From: Mycobacterium sp. D16Q14
GTDB taxonomy: Bacteria > Actinomycetota > Actinomycetes > Mycobacteriales > Mycobacteriaceae
Direction: 5' to 3'
Assembly: GCA_002013415.1 (NCBI GenBank)
Contig: MAEX01000004.1
Location: forward strand, 248,001-312,000
Length of the DNA: 64,000 nucleotides
Shown: positions 37,109-46,129 of the stretch, piece by piece
Layout: every line of letters starts with the position of its first letter
Position numbering within the stretch: position 1 is the stretch's first letter
The notes under the pieces: generated by a model
Databases searched by the model: none
What the model was told of the DNA's origin: nothing
What the model saw: the letters and a program-made list of their open reading frames with translations, nothing else
Program-made: the position numbers and the translations under genes

Positions 37109-37140
37109 CGAACGGTCCTCCGGAAACGGGGGACCGTTCG
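37109..37140 (+). terminator. Terminator after beta-oxidation operon
   Basis: CGAACGGTCC (37109-37118) pairs with GGACCGTTCG (37131-37140) in a 10-bp perfect stem, followed by GCGTTTTC. It separates the SDR gene from glpF. Confidence 0.75.
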
Positions 37141-37186
37141 GCGTTTTCAGGTGTGCCCGCGGCAACCCACCCCTAGATTCGATGGT

Positions 37187-37999
37187 ATGAGGCTGACGGG
37201 TCAACTCGCCGCAGAGTTCGTTGGCACGATGATCTTGATTTTGTTCGGCGTGGGTGTGGTCGCGCAGGTGGTGACGGCCGGGAACGCGGACTATGGCAAT
37301 CACAACTCCATCGCCTGGGCCTGGGGCATGGGAGTCACCTTCGGTATCTTCGCCGCCGGACGGATATCCGGTGCGCACCTCAACCCGGCGGTCACGCTGG
37401 CGTTGGCGGCGTTTCGTGGATTCCCATGGAAACAGGTGATTCCGTTCATCGTGGCGCAGACCGTCGGCGCGTTCGTGGCGGCGCTGCTGGTTCGGTGGAA
37501 CTACGGGAGCGTGCTGTCCGCTGTCGACCCCGGCCACACCATGGCGACGCAGGGGGTTTTCTCGACACTCCCGGGTAACGGCGCGCTCGACGTCAGTCTG
37601 TGGGGCGGCCTGCGCGACCAGATCATTGGCACCGCGATTCTGCTGTTCCTGATCTTCGCCATCTCGGACCGGCGCAATATCCGCATGCCCGAGAGTCTGT
37701 CGCCGTTCGCGATCGGTGCGGTGGTCGTCGCTCTGGGCATGGCGTGGGGGTCCATCGCGGGGTATGCGATTAACCCGGCCCGCGACTTCGGACCGCGGCT
37801 GGCGTCCTATCTCACGGGCTTCGATACGGCCTTCCTGGACCAGCACGGTGCCCAGTACTGGTGGGTGCCGATCATCGGACCGCTCGTCGGAGGACTGCTG
37901 GGGGCCGCGCTGCATCGCTATCTCGTGGAAGCATTCCTGTACGCAGATGATCCTGAAACCCAATCACCGTCGCACACCGAGGAGTTCGCCAATGGCTGA
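37187..37999 (+). CDS. glpF: Glycerol uptake facilitator (MIP family)
   Basis: The 270-residue aquaglyceroporin has six membrane spans and two half-helix loops: [12 protein letters not shown] (NPA at 66-68) and [13 protein letters not shown]. The Asp after the second NPA-R marks glycerol facilitators instead of water-only channels. It precedes glpK with an 8-base overlap, so uptake and phosphorylation are coupled. ATG chosen; an upstream extension would cross the terminator hairpin. Confidence 0.93.
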   Translation: MRLTGQLAAEFVGTMILILFGVGVVAQVVTAGNADYGNHNSIAWAWGMGVTFGIFAAGRISGAHLNPAVTLALAAFRGFPWKQVIPFIVAQTVGAFVAALLVRWNYGSVLSAVDPGHTMATQGVFSTLPGNGALDVSLWGGLRDQIIGTAILLFLIFAISDRRNIRMPESLSPFAIGAVVVALGMAWGSIAGYAINPARDFGPRLASYLTGFDTAFLDQHGAQYWWVPIIGPLVGGLLGAALHRYLVEAFLYADDPETQSPSHTEEFANG

Positions 38000-39509
38000 T
38001 TTCGTGGCATCGATCGACCAGGGCACGACCAGCACGCGTGCCATGATCTTCAACCACCGGGGCGAGGAGGTCGGCCGCCACCAGTTGGAGCATCAGCAGC
38101 TCTTGCCGCAGCCGGGCTGGGTAGAGCACAACCCGGTGGAGATCTGGGAACGCACCTGGTCGGTGCTGGCCACATCGCTCAACGTGACCGGATTGTCGGC
38201 CGGGGACCTCGCCGCCGTGGGGGTGACCAACCAGCGCGAGACCACCCTGGTGTGGAACCGTCACACCGGTAGGCCGTATGGCAATGCCATCGTGTGGCAG
38301 GACACTCGCACCGACAAGATCGCGACAGCACTGGACCGGGACGGGCGCGGTGACGTTATTCGTGAGAAGGCCGGCTTGCCGCCTGCCACATACTTTTCCG
38401 GCGGGAAGCTGCAGTGGATTCTGGAGAATATCGATGGTGTGCGCCGAGATGCGGAGAAGGGAGACGCGCTCTTCGGTACTCCGGACAGCTGGGTGATCTG
38501 GAACCTTACCGGCGGCATTCGTGGCGGGGTGCACGTCACCGATGTGACCAACGCCAGCCGCACCATGCTGATGAACCTGGAGACCCTGGATTGGGATGAC
38601 GAGCTGTTGTCGTTCTTCTCCATTCCGCGCCAAATGCTTCCGCCGATCAAGGCGTCCTCACCGGTCGAGCCCTTTGGCTTCACGACCCGTATGGGGCCGC
38701 TCGGTGGTGAGGTGCCCATCGCCGGCGACCTGGGGGATCAGCAGGCGGCGATGGTGGGGCAGGTGTGCCTGAGTCCCGGCGAGGCCAAGAACACCTACGG
38801 CACCGGGAACTTCTTGCTACTCAACACCGGTGAAGAATTGGTCCGCTCGCGCAACGGGTTGTTGACCACCGTGTGTTACCAATTCGGGAACAACAAGCCG
38901 GTGTACGCGCTGGAGGGTTCCATCGCGGTGACCGGTTCGGCGGTCCAGTGGCTGCGCGACCAGCTCGGCATCATCAGCGGTGCCTCACAAAGCGAGGACT
39001 TGGCGCGTCAGGTTGAGGACAACGGCGGGGTCTATTTCGTGCCGGCCTTTTCGGGTCTGTTCGCGCCGTATTGGCGTTCGGATGCCCGCGGCGCGATTGT
39101 GGGTCTTTCCCGGTTCAACACCAACGCGCATTTGGCGCGGGCGACCCTCGAGGCGATCTGCTATCAGAGCCGCGAAGTGGTTGAGGCCATGGAGGCGGAC
39201 TCGGGTGTCCACCTGGAGGTGCTCAAGGTGGATGGCGGCATCACCGCCAACAAGCTCTGCATGCAGATCCAGGCCGACACGCTGGGCGTCGACGTCGTCA
39301 AACCCGTTGTCGCCGAGACGACCGCGCTCGGTGCGGCGTATGCGGCGGGACTGGCCGTCGGCTTCTGGAAGGACCCCGACGACCTTCGCCGGAACTGGCA
39401 GGAAGACGAGCGATGGAGCCCGTCGATCAGTGAACAGCAGCGGGCCGACGGATTCGCCGGCTGGAAGAAGGCCGTGCAGCGCACGTTGGGCTGGGTCGAC
39501 GTGAGCTAG
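37992..39509 (+). CDS. glpK: Glycerol kinase
   Basis: ATP-dependent phosphorylation of glycerol to sn-glycerol-3-phosphate. The 505-residue FGGY kinase has N-terminal [60 protein letters not shown], the FGGY-type motif [13 protein letters not shown], and [19 protein letters not shown]. Length is standard. The start overlaps the end of glpF. The gene ends inside a strong terminator. In M. tuberculosis glpK also neighbours the RDD/SpoIIM/MoxR2 cluster found a few kb on here. Confidence 0.97.
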   Translation: MADFVASIDQGTTSTRAMIFNHRGEEVGRHQLEHQQLLPQPGWVEHNPVEIWERTWSVLATSLNVTGLSAGDLAAVGVTNQRETTLVWNRHTGRPYGNAIVWQDTRTDKIATALDRDGRGDVIREKAGLPPATYFSGGKLQWILENIDGVRRDAEKGDALFGTPDSWVIWNLTGGIRGGVHVTDVTNASRTMLMNLETLDWDDELLSFFSIPRQMLPPIKASSPVEPFGFTTRMGPLGGEVPIAGDLGDQQAAMVGQVCLSPGEAKNTYGTGNFLLLNTGEELVRSRNGLLTTVCYQFGNNKPVYALEGSIAVTGSAVQWLRDQLGIISGASQSEDLARQVEDNGGVYFVPAFSGLFAPYWRSDARGAIVGLSRFNTNAHLARATLEAICYQSREVVEAMEADSGVHLEVLKVDGGITANKLCMQIQADTLGVDVVKPVVAETTALGAAYAAGLAVGFWKDPDDLRRNWQEDERWSPSISEQQRADGFAGWKKAVQRTLGWVDVS

Positions 39510-39540
39510 GCCCCCCCGCCTGTAATAGCGGGGGGCCTAG
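39506..39540. terminator. Bidirectional terminator after glpK
   Basis: A C-rich arm (39506-39519) and its complement (39528-39540) form a 13-bp stem, CTAGGCCCCCC/GGGGGGCCTAG at its base, around the loop CTGTAATA. It lies between convergent glpK and the PadR gene. Confidence 0.85.
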
Positions 39541-39546
39541 GGTCAT

Positions 39547-40263
39547 TCAGTCGGTCTCACCCAAAATGCCGTAGATCTGCTTGCGGGCAGAATTGACGAT
39601 CTCGATGATCCGCTGCTGCTGCTCGGCTGAGGCGGCGTGGGCCGACTGGGCGACCGCGCCCATCAGCTGGCCGAGTGCCGAACGAAGATCAAGTACCGAG
39701 GGATCGGCATCTTCGTTGATCTTGTCCCAGGGCGGGGTGTCGAGTTTCTCGGCCGCCTCGCGGCCCTCTGCAGTCAGGTCGAACTGCTTGCGACTGCCAC
39801 TGCCCTCGGCCTCAACGATGAGGCTCTCGTCGACGAGCAGTTGCAGTGTCGGATATACCGAACCGGGGCTTGGCCGCCAGATGTTGTTACTACGTTCGGC
39901 GATCTCACGGATCATTTCGTAGCCGTGCATCGGGCGTTCGGCGAGCAGTGCCAGGATGGCGGCCCGGACGTCGCCGCGCTGGCCACGTCCTCGTCCGCGT
40001 CCACGCGGCGGGTCACCGAAACCGAATCCGAAACCAGGGCCGAAGCCCGAACCGAATCCACGTCCGAACCCGCGGTCCATGAACGCGCCGGGTCCGCGAC
40101 GACCGGCCCAGGCTTGCTCCTGGAACTCGCCGCGCGGGTCGCATTCGTGACGATGACCGCCGTGGCACCGACCTGGTCCGCGACGTGTGGGGTCGAAACC
40201 GAATCCGAAACCAAAGGGTGTGTCGGGCCGGAACTGATCGGCCCTCTCCTCATGGGAAGTCAT
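39547..40263 (-). CDS. PadR-family regulator with Phe/Gly/Arg-rich N-terminus
   Basis: The 238-residue protein is in two parts. Residues 1-95 are low complexity, rich in Gly, Phe, Arg and His (TPFGFGFGFDPTRRGPGRCHGGHRHE, then FGRGFGSGFGPGFGFGFG). The C-terminal part is a PadR winged helix: RAAILALLAERPMHGYEMIREIAERSNNIWRPSPGSVYPTLQLLVDESLI, then RKQFDLTAEGREAAEKL and a dimerisation helix. Such N-terminal tails occur in actinobacterial PadR-like proteins. His/Cys residues in the tail (RCHGGHRHEC) could bind metal. A palindrome in its promoter is a likely autoregulatory site. Confidence 0.88.
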   Translation of the reverse strand: MTSHEERADQFRPDTPFGFGFGFDPTRRGPGRCHGGHRHECDPRGEFQEQAWAGRRGPGAFMDRGFGRGFGSGFGPGFGFGFGDPPRGRGRGRGQRGDVRAAILALLAERPMHGYEMIREIAERSNNIWRPSPGSVYPTLQLLVDESLIVEAEGSGSRKQFDLTAEGREAAEKLDTPPWDKINEDADPSVLDLRSALGQLMGAVAQSAHAASAEQQQRIIEIVNSARKQIYGILGETD

Positions 40264-40312
40264 GTGTTGCTCCTTAGTACTTGGGGGAGGCGGTATCGCC
40301 TCTCATAGTTAA

Positions 40313-40322
40313 CGATATATCG
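40313..40322. promoter_or_regulatory. Putative PadR operator
   Basis: CGATATATCG, a 10-bp perfect palindrome, sits about 50 bases upstream of the PadR start codon in a short A/T-rich patch. TATATCG-type palindromes are typical of iron/redox-responsive PadR-like repressors in actinobacteria. Confidence 0.5.
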
Positions 40323-40401
40323 GAATCGATCGTGATGCAACGAAAACTTTCGGCGACGATTTTCCGAGCTGCTGCCAGCCATGCGCCGTAGGGTGACCGC
40401 C

Positions 40402-40776
40402 ATGACGGTGAAGTGGCTGGAACAACCCGAGGACCATGACTACGCGGCGGCCGTGGACTACCTGACGCTCGTCGGTGAAGCCGACGAGGTGAAGCGGACC
40501 GTGAAGGCGCTGCGCAATGCGACGCTGGAGTACCGCAAGGCCAAGGACATCCTGCGGGCGGCTCATCTGGACATGCTGCCCAAGACCAATGCCCACGTGG
40601 CCCGCGACCTCGCGAAGATCGCCAAGGACAAAGCGCTGTCCCCGATCTTGCTGGTGCGTGGGAGCACGAGCTCCGGGGCGCGGCTGGAGATCGCGGACGG
40701 TTACCACCGGGTCTGCGCGAGCTACATATCCGACGAAAACACCGACATCCCCTGCCATCTGGTCTCCTGGCAGTAA
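40402..40776 (+). CDS. Hypothetical protein with ParB/sulfiredoxin-like motif
   Basis: The 124-residue protein begins MTVKWLEQPEDHDYAAAVDYLTLV. A helical, Lys/Ala-rich middle (KAKDILRAAHLDMLPKTNAHVARDLAKI) is followed by DKALSPILLVRG, then GARLEIADGYHRVCASY. The D-G-Y-H-R segment after a beta strand recalls the nucleotide-binding G-x-H-R motif of the ParB/Srx fold. Its role is unknown; no partner genes suggest partitioning. An ATG seven codons upstream (MRRRVTA) is an alternative start. The antiporter gene begins four bases after the stop. Confidence 0.75.
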   Translation: MTVKWLEQPEDHDYAAAVDYLTLVGEADEVKRTVKALRNATLEYRKAKDILRAAHLDMLPKTNAHVARDLAKIAKDKALSPILLVRGSTSSGARLEIADGYHRVCASYISDENTDIPCHLVSWQ

Positions 40777-40780
40777 CTCC

Positions 40781-42052
40781 ATGAATGGCTTCGGTTTCCC
40801 GACTCTGGCGATAGTCGTCGTCGTCGGCATGGTGGGGCCGCTGCTAGCGCTCAATACGCGGCTGCGGATCCCTGTGGTCATCGGCGAACTTCTCGCTGGA
40901 ATCATCATCGGCCGCACCGGATTTGGCTGGATCGATGCCTTCGACCCCACGTTCAAGATGTTCGCCGACGTCGGATTCGCGTTGGTCATGTTCGTGGCCG
41001 GCACACATGTGCCGATTCGAGATAAGACCATGGTGGCGGCCCTGCCCAGGGCGGCGCTGCGCGCCGTGGTGGTGGGCGTGGTGGGTGCCGTGTTGGGTGT
41101 GCTGCTGGCCAACGCGTTCCACACGGGACATGCACCGCTGTACGCGGTGCTCATTGCGTCCTCGTCGGCGGCGCTGGTGCTGCCCATCATTGACTCGCTG
41201 AGCCTTGACGGCCCCAAGGTGCTGAGCACTACCGCGCAGGTGGCCATCGCCGATACCGCCTCGATTGTGCTGCTGCCCTTGGTCATCGATCTCAAGCACG
41301 CCCCCCGCGCGGCGGTCGGCGCGGTGGCGGTCGCGGCGTGCGCGGGCATTGTGTTCGTGATCCTGCGTGCGCTCGAGCAAGCCGGAACACTCGATCGGTT
41401 CCACCGCTACTCGAAGCAGCACCGGGTGGCGATGGAGCTGCGGATCAGCCTGGCCATCGTCTTTGGGCTGGCCGCTCTGGCGGTGGCGACCCACGTGTCG
41501 ATCATGCTGGCCGGATTCGCCCTGGGCCTCGTCGTCGCGGGTATTGGCGAGCCACGTCGCCTTGCCAAGCAGCTCTTCGGGTTCGCCGAAGGCTTCTTCT
41601 CACCGCTGTTCTTCGTCTGGCTGGGGGCGTCGCTACATGTGCGCGAGCTCGGTGAGAACCCCAAGCTCATGCTGCTGGGGCTGGGCCTGGGCGGTGCGGC
41701 AGTGTTGGCGCATGCGGTCGGCCGGCTGTTTGGACAGCCGTTGTCGCTGGGTGCCTTGGCCGCGGCTCAGCTCGGCGTGCCCATCGCCGCGGCCGCGATC
41801 GGCGAGCAGCAGCAGTCATTGATGCACGGTGAGGCCACGGCGCTCATCCTGGGAGCGCTCGTCACGATCGTCGCGGCGACCCTGGGCGGCTCGCTCTATG
41901 CGAAGACCTCCGCCCGACATCAGCCGGGTGTGGCGAAACCCGAAGGCCCTCTGGGTGACTCGGAAGGCTCCGGCGCCGCCGATGCTGCGGGCGGCGGGAC
42001 GGGTGGTCCGGCCCAGTCCACCGGTGGTACCGGCAACGGCGCCGCGGGATAG
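40781..42052 (+). CDS. Cation:proton antiporter (CPA2 family)
   Basis: The 423-residue protein has about 12 membrane helices: LRIPVVIGELLAGIIIGRTGFG, FADVGFALVMFVAGTHVPI, SSAALVLPIIDSL, AQVAIADTASIVLLPLV and FFSPLFFVWLGASLHV, as in KefB/NapA-type Na+ or K+/H+ exchangers. The antiport Asp would be in the VAIADTA helix. No regulatory RCK domain is present. The last 40 residues (EGPLGDSEGSG...GGPAQSTGGTG) are a Gly/Ala/Pro-rich cytosolic tail, encoded in DNA that on the other strand encodes the Pro-rich C-terminus of the RDD gene: a 133-bp antisense overlap. Confidence 0.9.
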   Translation: MNGFGFPTLAIVVVVGMVGPLLALNTRLRIPVVIGELLAGIIIGRTGFGWIDAFDPTFKMFADVGFALVMFVAGTHVPIRDKTMVAALPRAALRAVVVGVVGAVLGVLLANAFHTGHAPLYAVLIASSSAALVLPIIDSLSLDGPKVLSTTAQVAIADTASIVLLPLVIDLKHAPRAAVGAVAVAACAGIVFVILRALEQAGTLDRFHRYSKQHRVAMELRISLAIVFGLAALAVATHVSIMLAGFALGLVVAGIGEPRRLAKQLFGFAEGFFSPLFFVWLGASLHVRELGENPKLMLLGLGLGGAAVLAHAVGRLFGQPLSLGALAAAQLGVPIAAAAIGEQQQSLMHGEATALILGALVTIVAATLGGSLYAKTSARHQPGVAKPEGPLGDSEGSGAADAAGGGTGGPAQSTGGTGNGAAG

Positions 42053-42795
42053 GCAGGCTGCATCTGCTCCAGGGCGCGAAGGTGACGTTCGGCCAGTACC
42101 GCGGCGAGCATGAACTGCGGGGGAGTGCCGGGTGGCGGGGGCGGTGCGATGCTGGCGAGCACATCGGTGGAGATTTGATAGAGCATCTGGTCCCGGGTGT
42201 GCGGTGCCAATTGCCCTGCGCGGTTGAGAAATTGACGGGCCAGGTTGGCCTGATCCGTGGTGAGACCGGACAGTTGCAGCGTCTGTGCCCACGCCGCCAG
42301 TTGCGGTGGCATGACCGGCGGCGGAGGGAGCTTGGGTCCGCGTTCGCTGATCACCATCGTGCCCGCGAAGATGTCGCCGAGGCGCTTGCCCTGGGGCGAC
42401 ACCAGGCTGGTGATCACGGCCGGAGCACCCATGAACAGGTAGATCTCCACCACGGCCGCGAGTGCGCGGATGACGGCCTGCCGCAGGTGTTCCGGGCCGC
42501 CGTCGTCGGATACCACGCGCAATCCCATGGCCAACTTGCCCAGGGAGCGTCCCCGGGTGGACATCTCCCAGATGACGGGATAGCCCACGAGTGCCAGCAC
42601 CGAATAGGCGATGCTGAGCGCCCCCGCCAGTGCCTCGTCAAACTGCGAGAGCGAGAACGCGACCACGAAGATGCCGGCGTACAGCACGATCACCTGGACG
42701 ACGATGTCGATGAACGCGGACACGACCCGCACCGGAAGCTGGGCAACCTTGACGTCCAAGACAACCGCGTCGCCCGTCACCAACTCCGACATCAC
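41920..42795 (-). CDS. RDD-family membrane protein
   Basis: The 291-residue protein has an N-terminal RDD domain (about residues 15-150): VVSAFIDIVVQVIVLYAGIF, the WEMSTRGRSLGKLAMGLRVVSDDGG motif, and GDIFAGTMVISER. The C-terminal half is cytosolic, Pro/Ala-rich (APPPPPGTPPQFMLAA, then PPVDWAGPPVPPP). RDD proteins are predicted transporters or membrane scaffolds. Next to SpoIIM and the MoxR/DUF58 genes it belongs to a conserved actinobacterial cluster (Rv3695 in M. tuberculosis by position). It is divergent from the SpoIIM gene by 23 bp. Confidence 0.9.
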   Translation of the reverse strand: MMSELVTGDAVVLDVKVAQLPVRVVSAFIDIVVQVIVLYAGIFVVAFSLSQFDEALAGALSIAYSVLALVGYPVIWEMSTRGRSLGKLAMGLRVVSDDGGPEHLRQAVIRALAAVVEIYLFMGAPAVITSLVSPQGKRLGDIFAGTMVISERGPKLPPPPVMPPQLAAWAQTLQLSGLTTDQANLARQFLNRAGQLAPHTRDQMLYQISTDVLASIAPPPPPGTPPQFMLAAVLAERHLRALEQMQPAYPAAPLPVPPVDWAGPPVPPPAASAAPEPSESPRGPSGFATPG

Positions 42796-42818
42796 TCGAG
42801 ACTACTAGTATTTGCCAG

Positions 42819-43811
42819 ATGGACGTGGACGCATTCGTCGCCACCCACCGGGGGACATGGGACCGACTGGAGTTGCTGCTCAAGCGCAGGCGGACCCTGA
42901 GTGGGCTAGAGATCGATGAGCTGGTCGACCTGTACCAGACGGTGTCGACACATCTGTCGACCGTGCGGTCGTCCTCGGGGGATCCGGCCCTGGTCGGACG
43001 GCTGTCGACCTTGGTTGCTCGGGCGCGTTCGGCCGTCACAGGCGAGCACGCCCCGCTGTGGCGTCACTTCATCCGTTTCTGGACGGTGTCCTTTCCGGTG
43101 GTCGCCTACCGAAGCTGGCGTTGGTGGCTCGGCGCGGCGGTCGGGTCGATGGCGGTGGCGGTCGCCGTGGGCATCTGGGTGATGCATTCGCCCGAACTGC
43201 AATCGGTGATCGGGACACCCGATGAGATCGCGCATCTGGTGAACGAGGATTTCGAAAACTATTACAGCGAGCATCCCGCGGCGGCCTTCGCGCTGCACGT
43301 GTGGATCAACAACTCGTGGGTGGCGGCACAGTGCATCATCTTCGCAGTGCTGCTGGGCATACCCATCCCGTATGTGTTGTTCCTCAACGCGGCGAATCTG
43401 GGCCTGGCCGGTGGGTTGATGATCGCGGCGGGCCGCACAGACGTGTTCTTCGGCCTGATCCTCCCGCACGGTCTGCTGGAGCTGACGGCGGTGTTCCTGG
43501 CCGCGGGCGCTGGTATGCGCTTGGGATGGAAGGTGATTGACCCCGGCGACCGGCCCCGTGGACAGGTGCTCGCCGAACAGGGACGTGCCGTCATGTCGGT
43601 GGCCGGTGGGCTGGTCGGGGTGCTGCTGGTGAGCGGTCTCATCGAGGCACTGGTCACCCCGTCGCCGCTACCGACGTTCGCCCGCATCGGAATCGGTGTG
43701 ATCGCCGAGGTGCTGTTCCTGGCCTATGTGGTGATTCTCGGGCGGCGCGGGGTCGCTGCCCATGAATCCGGCGATATCGAAAACGCGCCCGACTACGCCC
43801 CGGCATCGTGA
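42819..43811 (+). CDS. SpoIIM-family (DUF95) membrane protein
   Basis: The 330-residue protein has an N-terminal cytosolic segment (MDVDAFVATHRGTWDRLELLLKRRRTLSGLEIDELVDLYQ, typical of the family) and about six membrane spans. The SpoIIM hallmark is the central ALHVWINNSWVAAQCIIFAVLLGIPIPYVLFLNAANLGLAGGLM and LILPHGLLELTAVFLAAGAGMRLGW. In non-sporulating actinobacteria these proteins sit beside RDD and MoxR/DUF58 genes; a role in envelope assembly is suspected. The stop is three bases from the convergent DUF58 stop. Confidence 0.92.
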   Translation: MDVDAFVATHRGTWDRLELLLKRRRTLSGLEIDELVDLYQTVSTHLSTVRSSSGDPALVGRLSTLVARARSAVTGEHAPLWRHFIRFWTVSFPVVAYRSWRWWLGAAVGSMAVAVAVGIWVMHSPELQSVIGTPDEIAHLVNEDFENYYSEHPAAAFALHVWINNSWVAAQCIIFAVLLGIPIPYVLFLNAANLGLAGGLMIAAGRTDVFFGLILPHGLLELTAVFLAAGAGMRLGWKVIDPGDRPRGQVLAEQGRAVMSVAGGLVGVLLVSGLIEALVTPSPLPTFARIGIGVIAEVLFLAYVVILGRRGVAAHESGDIENAPDYAPAS

Positions 43812-43814
43812 GCG

Positions 43815-45164
43815 CTACAGGCGCCCAGAGGCTTTCAGCGACAGATAGCGGTCGGCAAGCGCCGGAGCGATCTCGTCGGGCGGGGCATCGACAACCTCGA
43901 CACCCTGCCGGCGCAGCAGTGTGACGACGCGCCGACGTCCTCCTCGGGTACGTTCGGCCGCGGCCGCGTCGTAGACCTGCTCGGCATCGAGCGACCGGAT
44001 GTTTCCTGGCGCCGTGGCATTTTCGGGCATCGCCATGTCATCGACCCGCGGATCGCTGACCGCGGCCACCAGTAGATGGTGATGGCTGGTTAGCTGGGGA
44101 AGTAGCGGCAACAGGCCCTCCTCCAGCGCTGCCGGGTTCAGGTCGGTGAGGAGCACGATGAACGAGCGATGACGGGATCTGCGGCGGATGGTCGCGACGA
44201 GATCGCGGGAATCGGACTCGACGAGCGAGGGCTCCAGGGGCGCCATCGCATTGACCACCAGTGGAAGCAGCTCGTTGCGTGAGGCTCCCGATACTTGCGA
44301 GCGCACCGTACGGTCGTGTGCCAGGAAGTCCACGCGGTCACCGGCACGCGATGCCAAGGCGACCAACAGCAGCGCGGCATCCATCGCCCAGTCCAAACGG
44401 GGCCAGCCGGCTGGGTCGCCCGATGTCGGGTCGACGCCGATGCGCCCCGCCGAGGTGCGGCCGGTGTCCAGGACGACGAGGATGCGGCGGTCTCGTTCCG
44501 GTCGCCAGGTGCGCACCACCACGTCGTTGCGTCGGGCTGAGGCGCGCCAGTCGATGGAACGGACATCGTCGCCGACGACATATTCACGCAGCGAGTCGAA
44601 TTCGGTGCCTTGGCCACGGATCAGGACCGGGATGGCGCCCTCAAGCTCGCGCAGTTTGGCTAGCCGGGATGGTAGATGCTTGCGACTCAGGAACGGGGGC
44701 AGCACCCGCAGCTGCCACGGCACGTTGTGACGCCCCTGTCGCCCGGCCAGCCCGAGCGGGCCCACCGTGCGCACGGTTACGGTCGCCGGCTTGTGATCGC
44801 CACGGCGTAGGGGGCGCAAGGAGGTAAAAACCCGGGTGCGTTCGCCGGTGCGCAGATCCAACCGATGCGCACGCGGGGTGGCGCGCATACTCGGTGCCCA
44901 ACTGTCGCGGATCCATCCGCGTGCCCGACGGCCCGGATTCTGGATCTGCAGGGCGACGTCCGCGGATTCGCCAAGTCGGATGGCATCGGGCCCTGACCGG
45001 ATGAAGGTGAGTCGGCGTGGGCTGGCGGCGGCGAAGATATCGACGACAATCAGCACCGCGAGCGTCAGGAGCAGCAGCCAGAACAGCCGAACCGGCCATG
45101 GCGACACCAGAATCAGCAGCGCGCCGAGCAGCGCCGCCAATCCCGTGCGTCCGGTGAGAATCAC
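43815..45164 (-). CDS. DUF58/von Willebrand factor A-like protein
   Basis: The 449-residue protein has two N-terminal membrane helices (about 5-48), a beta-rich region, and the DUF58 core: REYVVGDDVRSIDWRASARRNDVVVRTWRPERDRRILVVLDTGRTSAGR, a vWFA-like MIDAS start (DTGRTS in place of DxSxS). FIVLLTDLNPAALEEGLLPLL is the second MIDAS strand. It is the usual partner of MoxR AAA+ ATPases, which remodel a vWA client. The GTG start shares one base with the MoxR stop. Confidence 0.92.
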   Translation of the reverse strand: MILTGRTGLAALLGALLILVSPWPVRLFWLLLLTLAVLIVVDIFAAASPRRLTFIRSGPDAIRLGESADVALQIQNPGRRARGWIRDSWAPSMRATPRAHRLDLRTGERTRVFTSLRPLRRGDHKPATVTVRTVGPLGLAGRQGRHNVPWQLRVLPPFLSRKHLPSRLAKLRELEGAIPVLIRGQGTEFDSLREYVVGDDVRSIDWRASARRNDVVVRTWRPERDRRILVVLDTGRTSAGRIGVDPTSGDPAGWPRLDWAMDAALLLVALASRAGDRVDFLAHDRTVRSQVSGASRNELLPLVVNAMAPLEPSLVESDSRDLVATIRRRSRHRSFIVLLTDLNPAALEEGLLPLLPQLTSHHHLLVAAVSDPRVDDMAMPENATAPGNIRSLDAEQVYDAAAAERTRGGRRRVVTLLRRQGVEVVDAPPDEIAPALADRYLSLKASGRL

Positions 45165-46129
45165 TATCGCGGCACCGGAACCGTGACCAGGATGCCGTCC
45201 AGAACCCGGTCCGAGGTCGCACCCTCCAGCTCGGCCTCGGGGCGCAGACCGATACGGTGACGCAGGGTGGGGCGCGCCATGGCCTTGACATCGTCGGGGG
45301 TGACGTAGTTACGACCGGAAAGCCAGGCCCACGCGCGGGATGTCGCCAGCAGCGCCGTCGCCGCACGGGGGGAGGCGCCGAGCTGCAGCGAGGGTGACTG
45401 ACGGGTGGCGCGGATGACGTCGACCACGTAGGCCAGTACCTCGGGAGCCACCAGCACCCGGCCCACCGCGGCGCGGCCCGCCTCCAAGTCGGCGGCCGAG
45501 GCCACCGGGGTGACGTGCGACAGATTGCGGGGGTCGAAGCCCTGTGCGTGCCGTTCCAGAATGGCGATCTCTTGATCACGTTCCGGTAGAGAAACGTTGA
45601 GCTTCATCAGGAAGCGGTCCAGCTGAGCCTCGGGCAGCTGGTAGGTGCCCTCGTACTCGATGGGGTTCTGGGTCGCGGCGACGATGAACGGATCAGGGAG
45701 TGGGCGTGGGGTGCCGTCGACCGTCACCTGACGTTCCTCCATGGCCTCCAGTAGCGCCGCCTGAGTCTTGGGAGGGGTGCGGTTGATCTCGTCGGCCAGT
45801 AGCAGATTGGTGAACACCGGACCGGCGCGGAATTCGAATGCTGCGGTACGCGCGTCGTAGACCAGGGACCCGGTGACATCGCCGGGCATCAGGTCGGGGG
45901 TGAACTGTACCCGTTTGAACTCCAGGGACAGTGCCGCCGAGAGTGTGCGCACCAAAAGGGTTTTCGCGACGCCCGGTACGCCTTCTAACAGTACGTGTCC
46001 GCGGCATAGCAGCGCGACGACCAGGCCGCTGACCACCGAGTCCTGTCCGACGACCACGGTGGCGATTTGTTCACGTAACGCGGCGAGGGCATTGCGTGCG
46101 GAGTCCTCACTGGAAGTTGCCTGTGTCAC
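45164..46129 (-). CDS. moxR2: MoxR-family AAA+ ATPase
   Basis: The 321-residue protein has Walker A LEGVPGVAKTLLVRTL (50-57), Walker B with NLLLADEINRTPPKTQAALLEAM, sensor 1 FIVAATQNPIEYEGTYQLPEAQLDRF, and sensor 2 SPRAATALLATSRAWA. It is a chaperone-like ATPase acting with the DUF58/vWA protein encoded directly after it. By order (membrane protein, DUF4129, DUF4350, MoxR, DUF58, then SpoIIM and RDD) it corresponds to M. tuberculosis moxR2. It overlaps the DUF4350 gene by four bases. Confidence 0.93.
   Translation of the reverse strand: MTQATSSEDSARNALAALREQIATVVVGQDSVVSGLVVALLCRGHVLLEGVPGVAKTLLVRTLSAALSLEFKRVQFTPDLMPGDVTGSLVYDARTAAFEFRAGPVFTNLLLADEINRTPPKTQAALLEAMEERQVTVDGTPRPLPDPFIVAATQNPIEYEGTYQLPEAQLDRFLMKLNVSLPERDQEIAILERHAQGFDPRNLSHVTPVASAADLEAGRAAVGRVLVAPEVLAYVVDVIRATRQSPSLQLGASPRAATALLATSRAWAWLSGRNYVTPDDVKAMARPTLRHRIGLRPEAELEGATSDRVLDGILVTVPVPR

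Noticed and set aside
40402..40776. Chromosome-partitioning ParB protein
   Set aside because: Only the D-G-Y-H-R segment is shared; the helix-turn-helix and dimerisation domains of ParB are absent.
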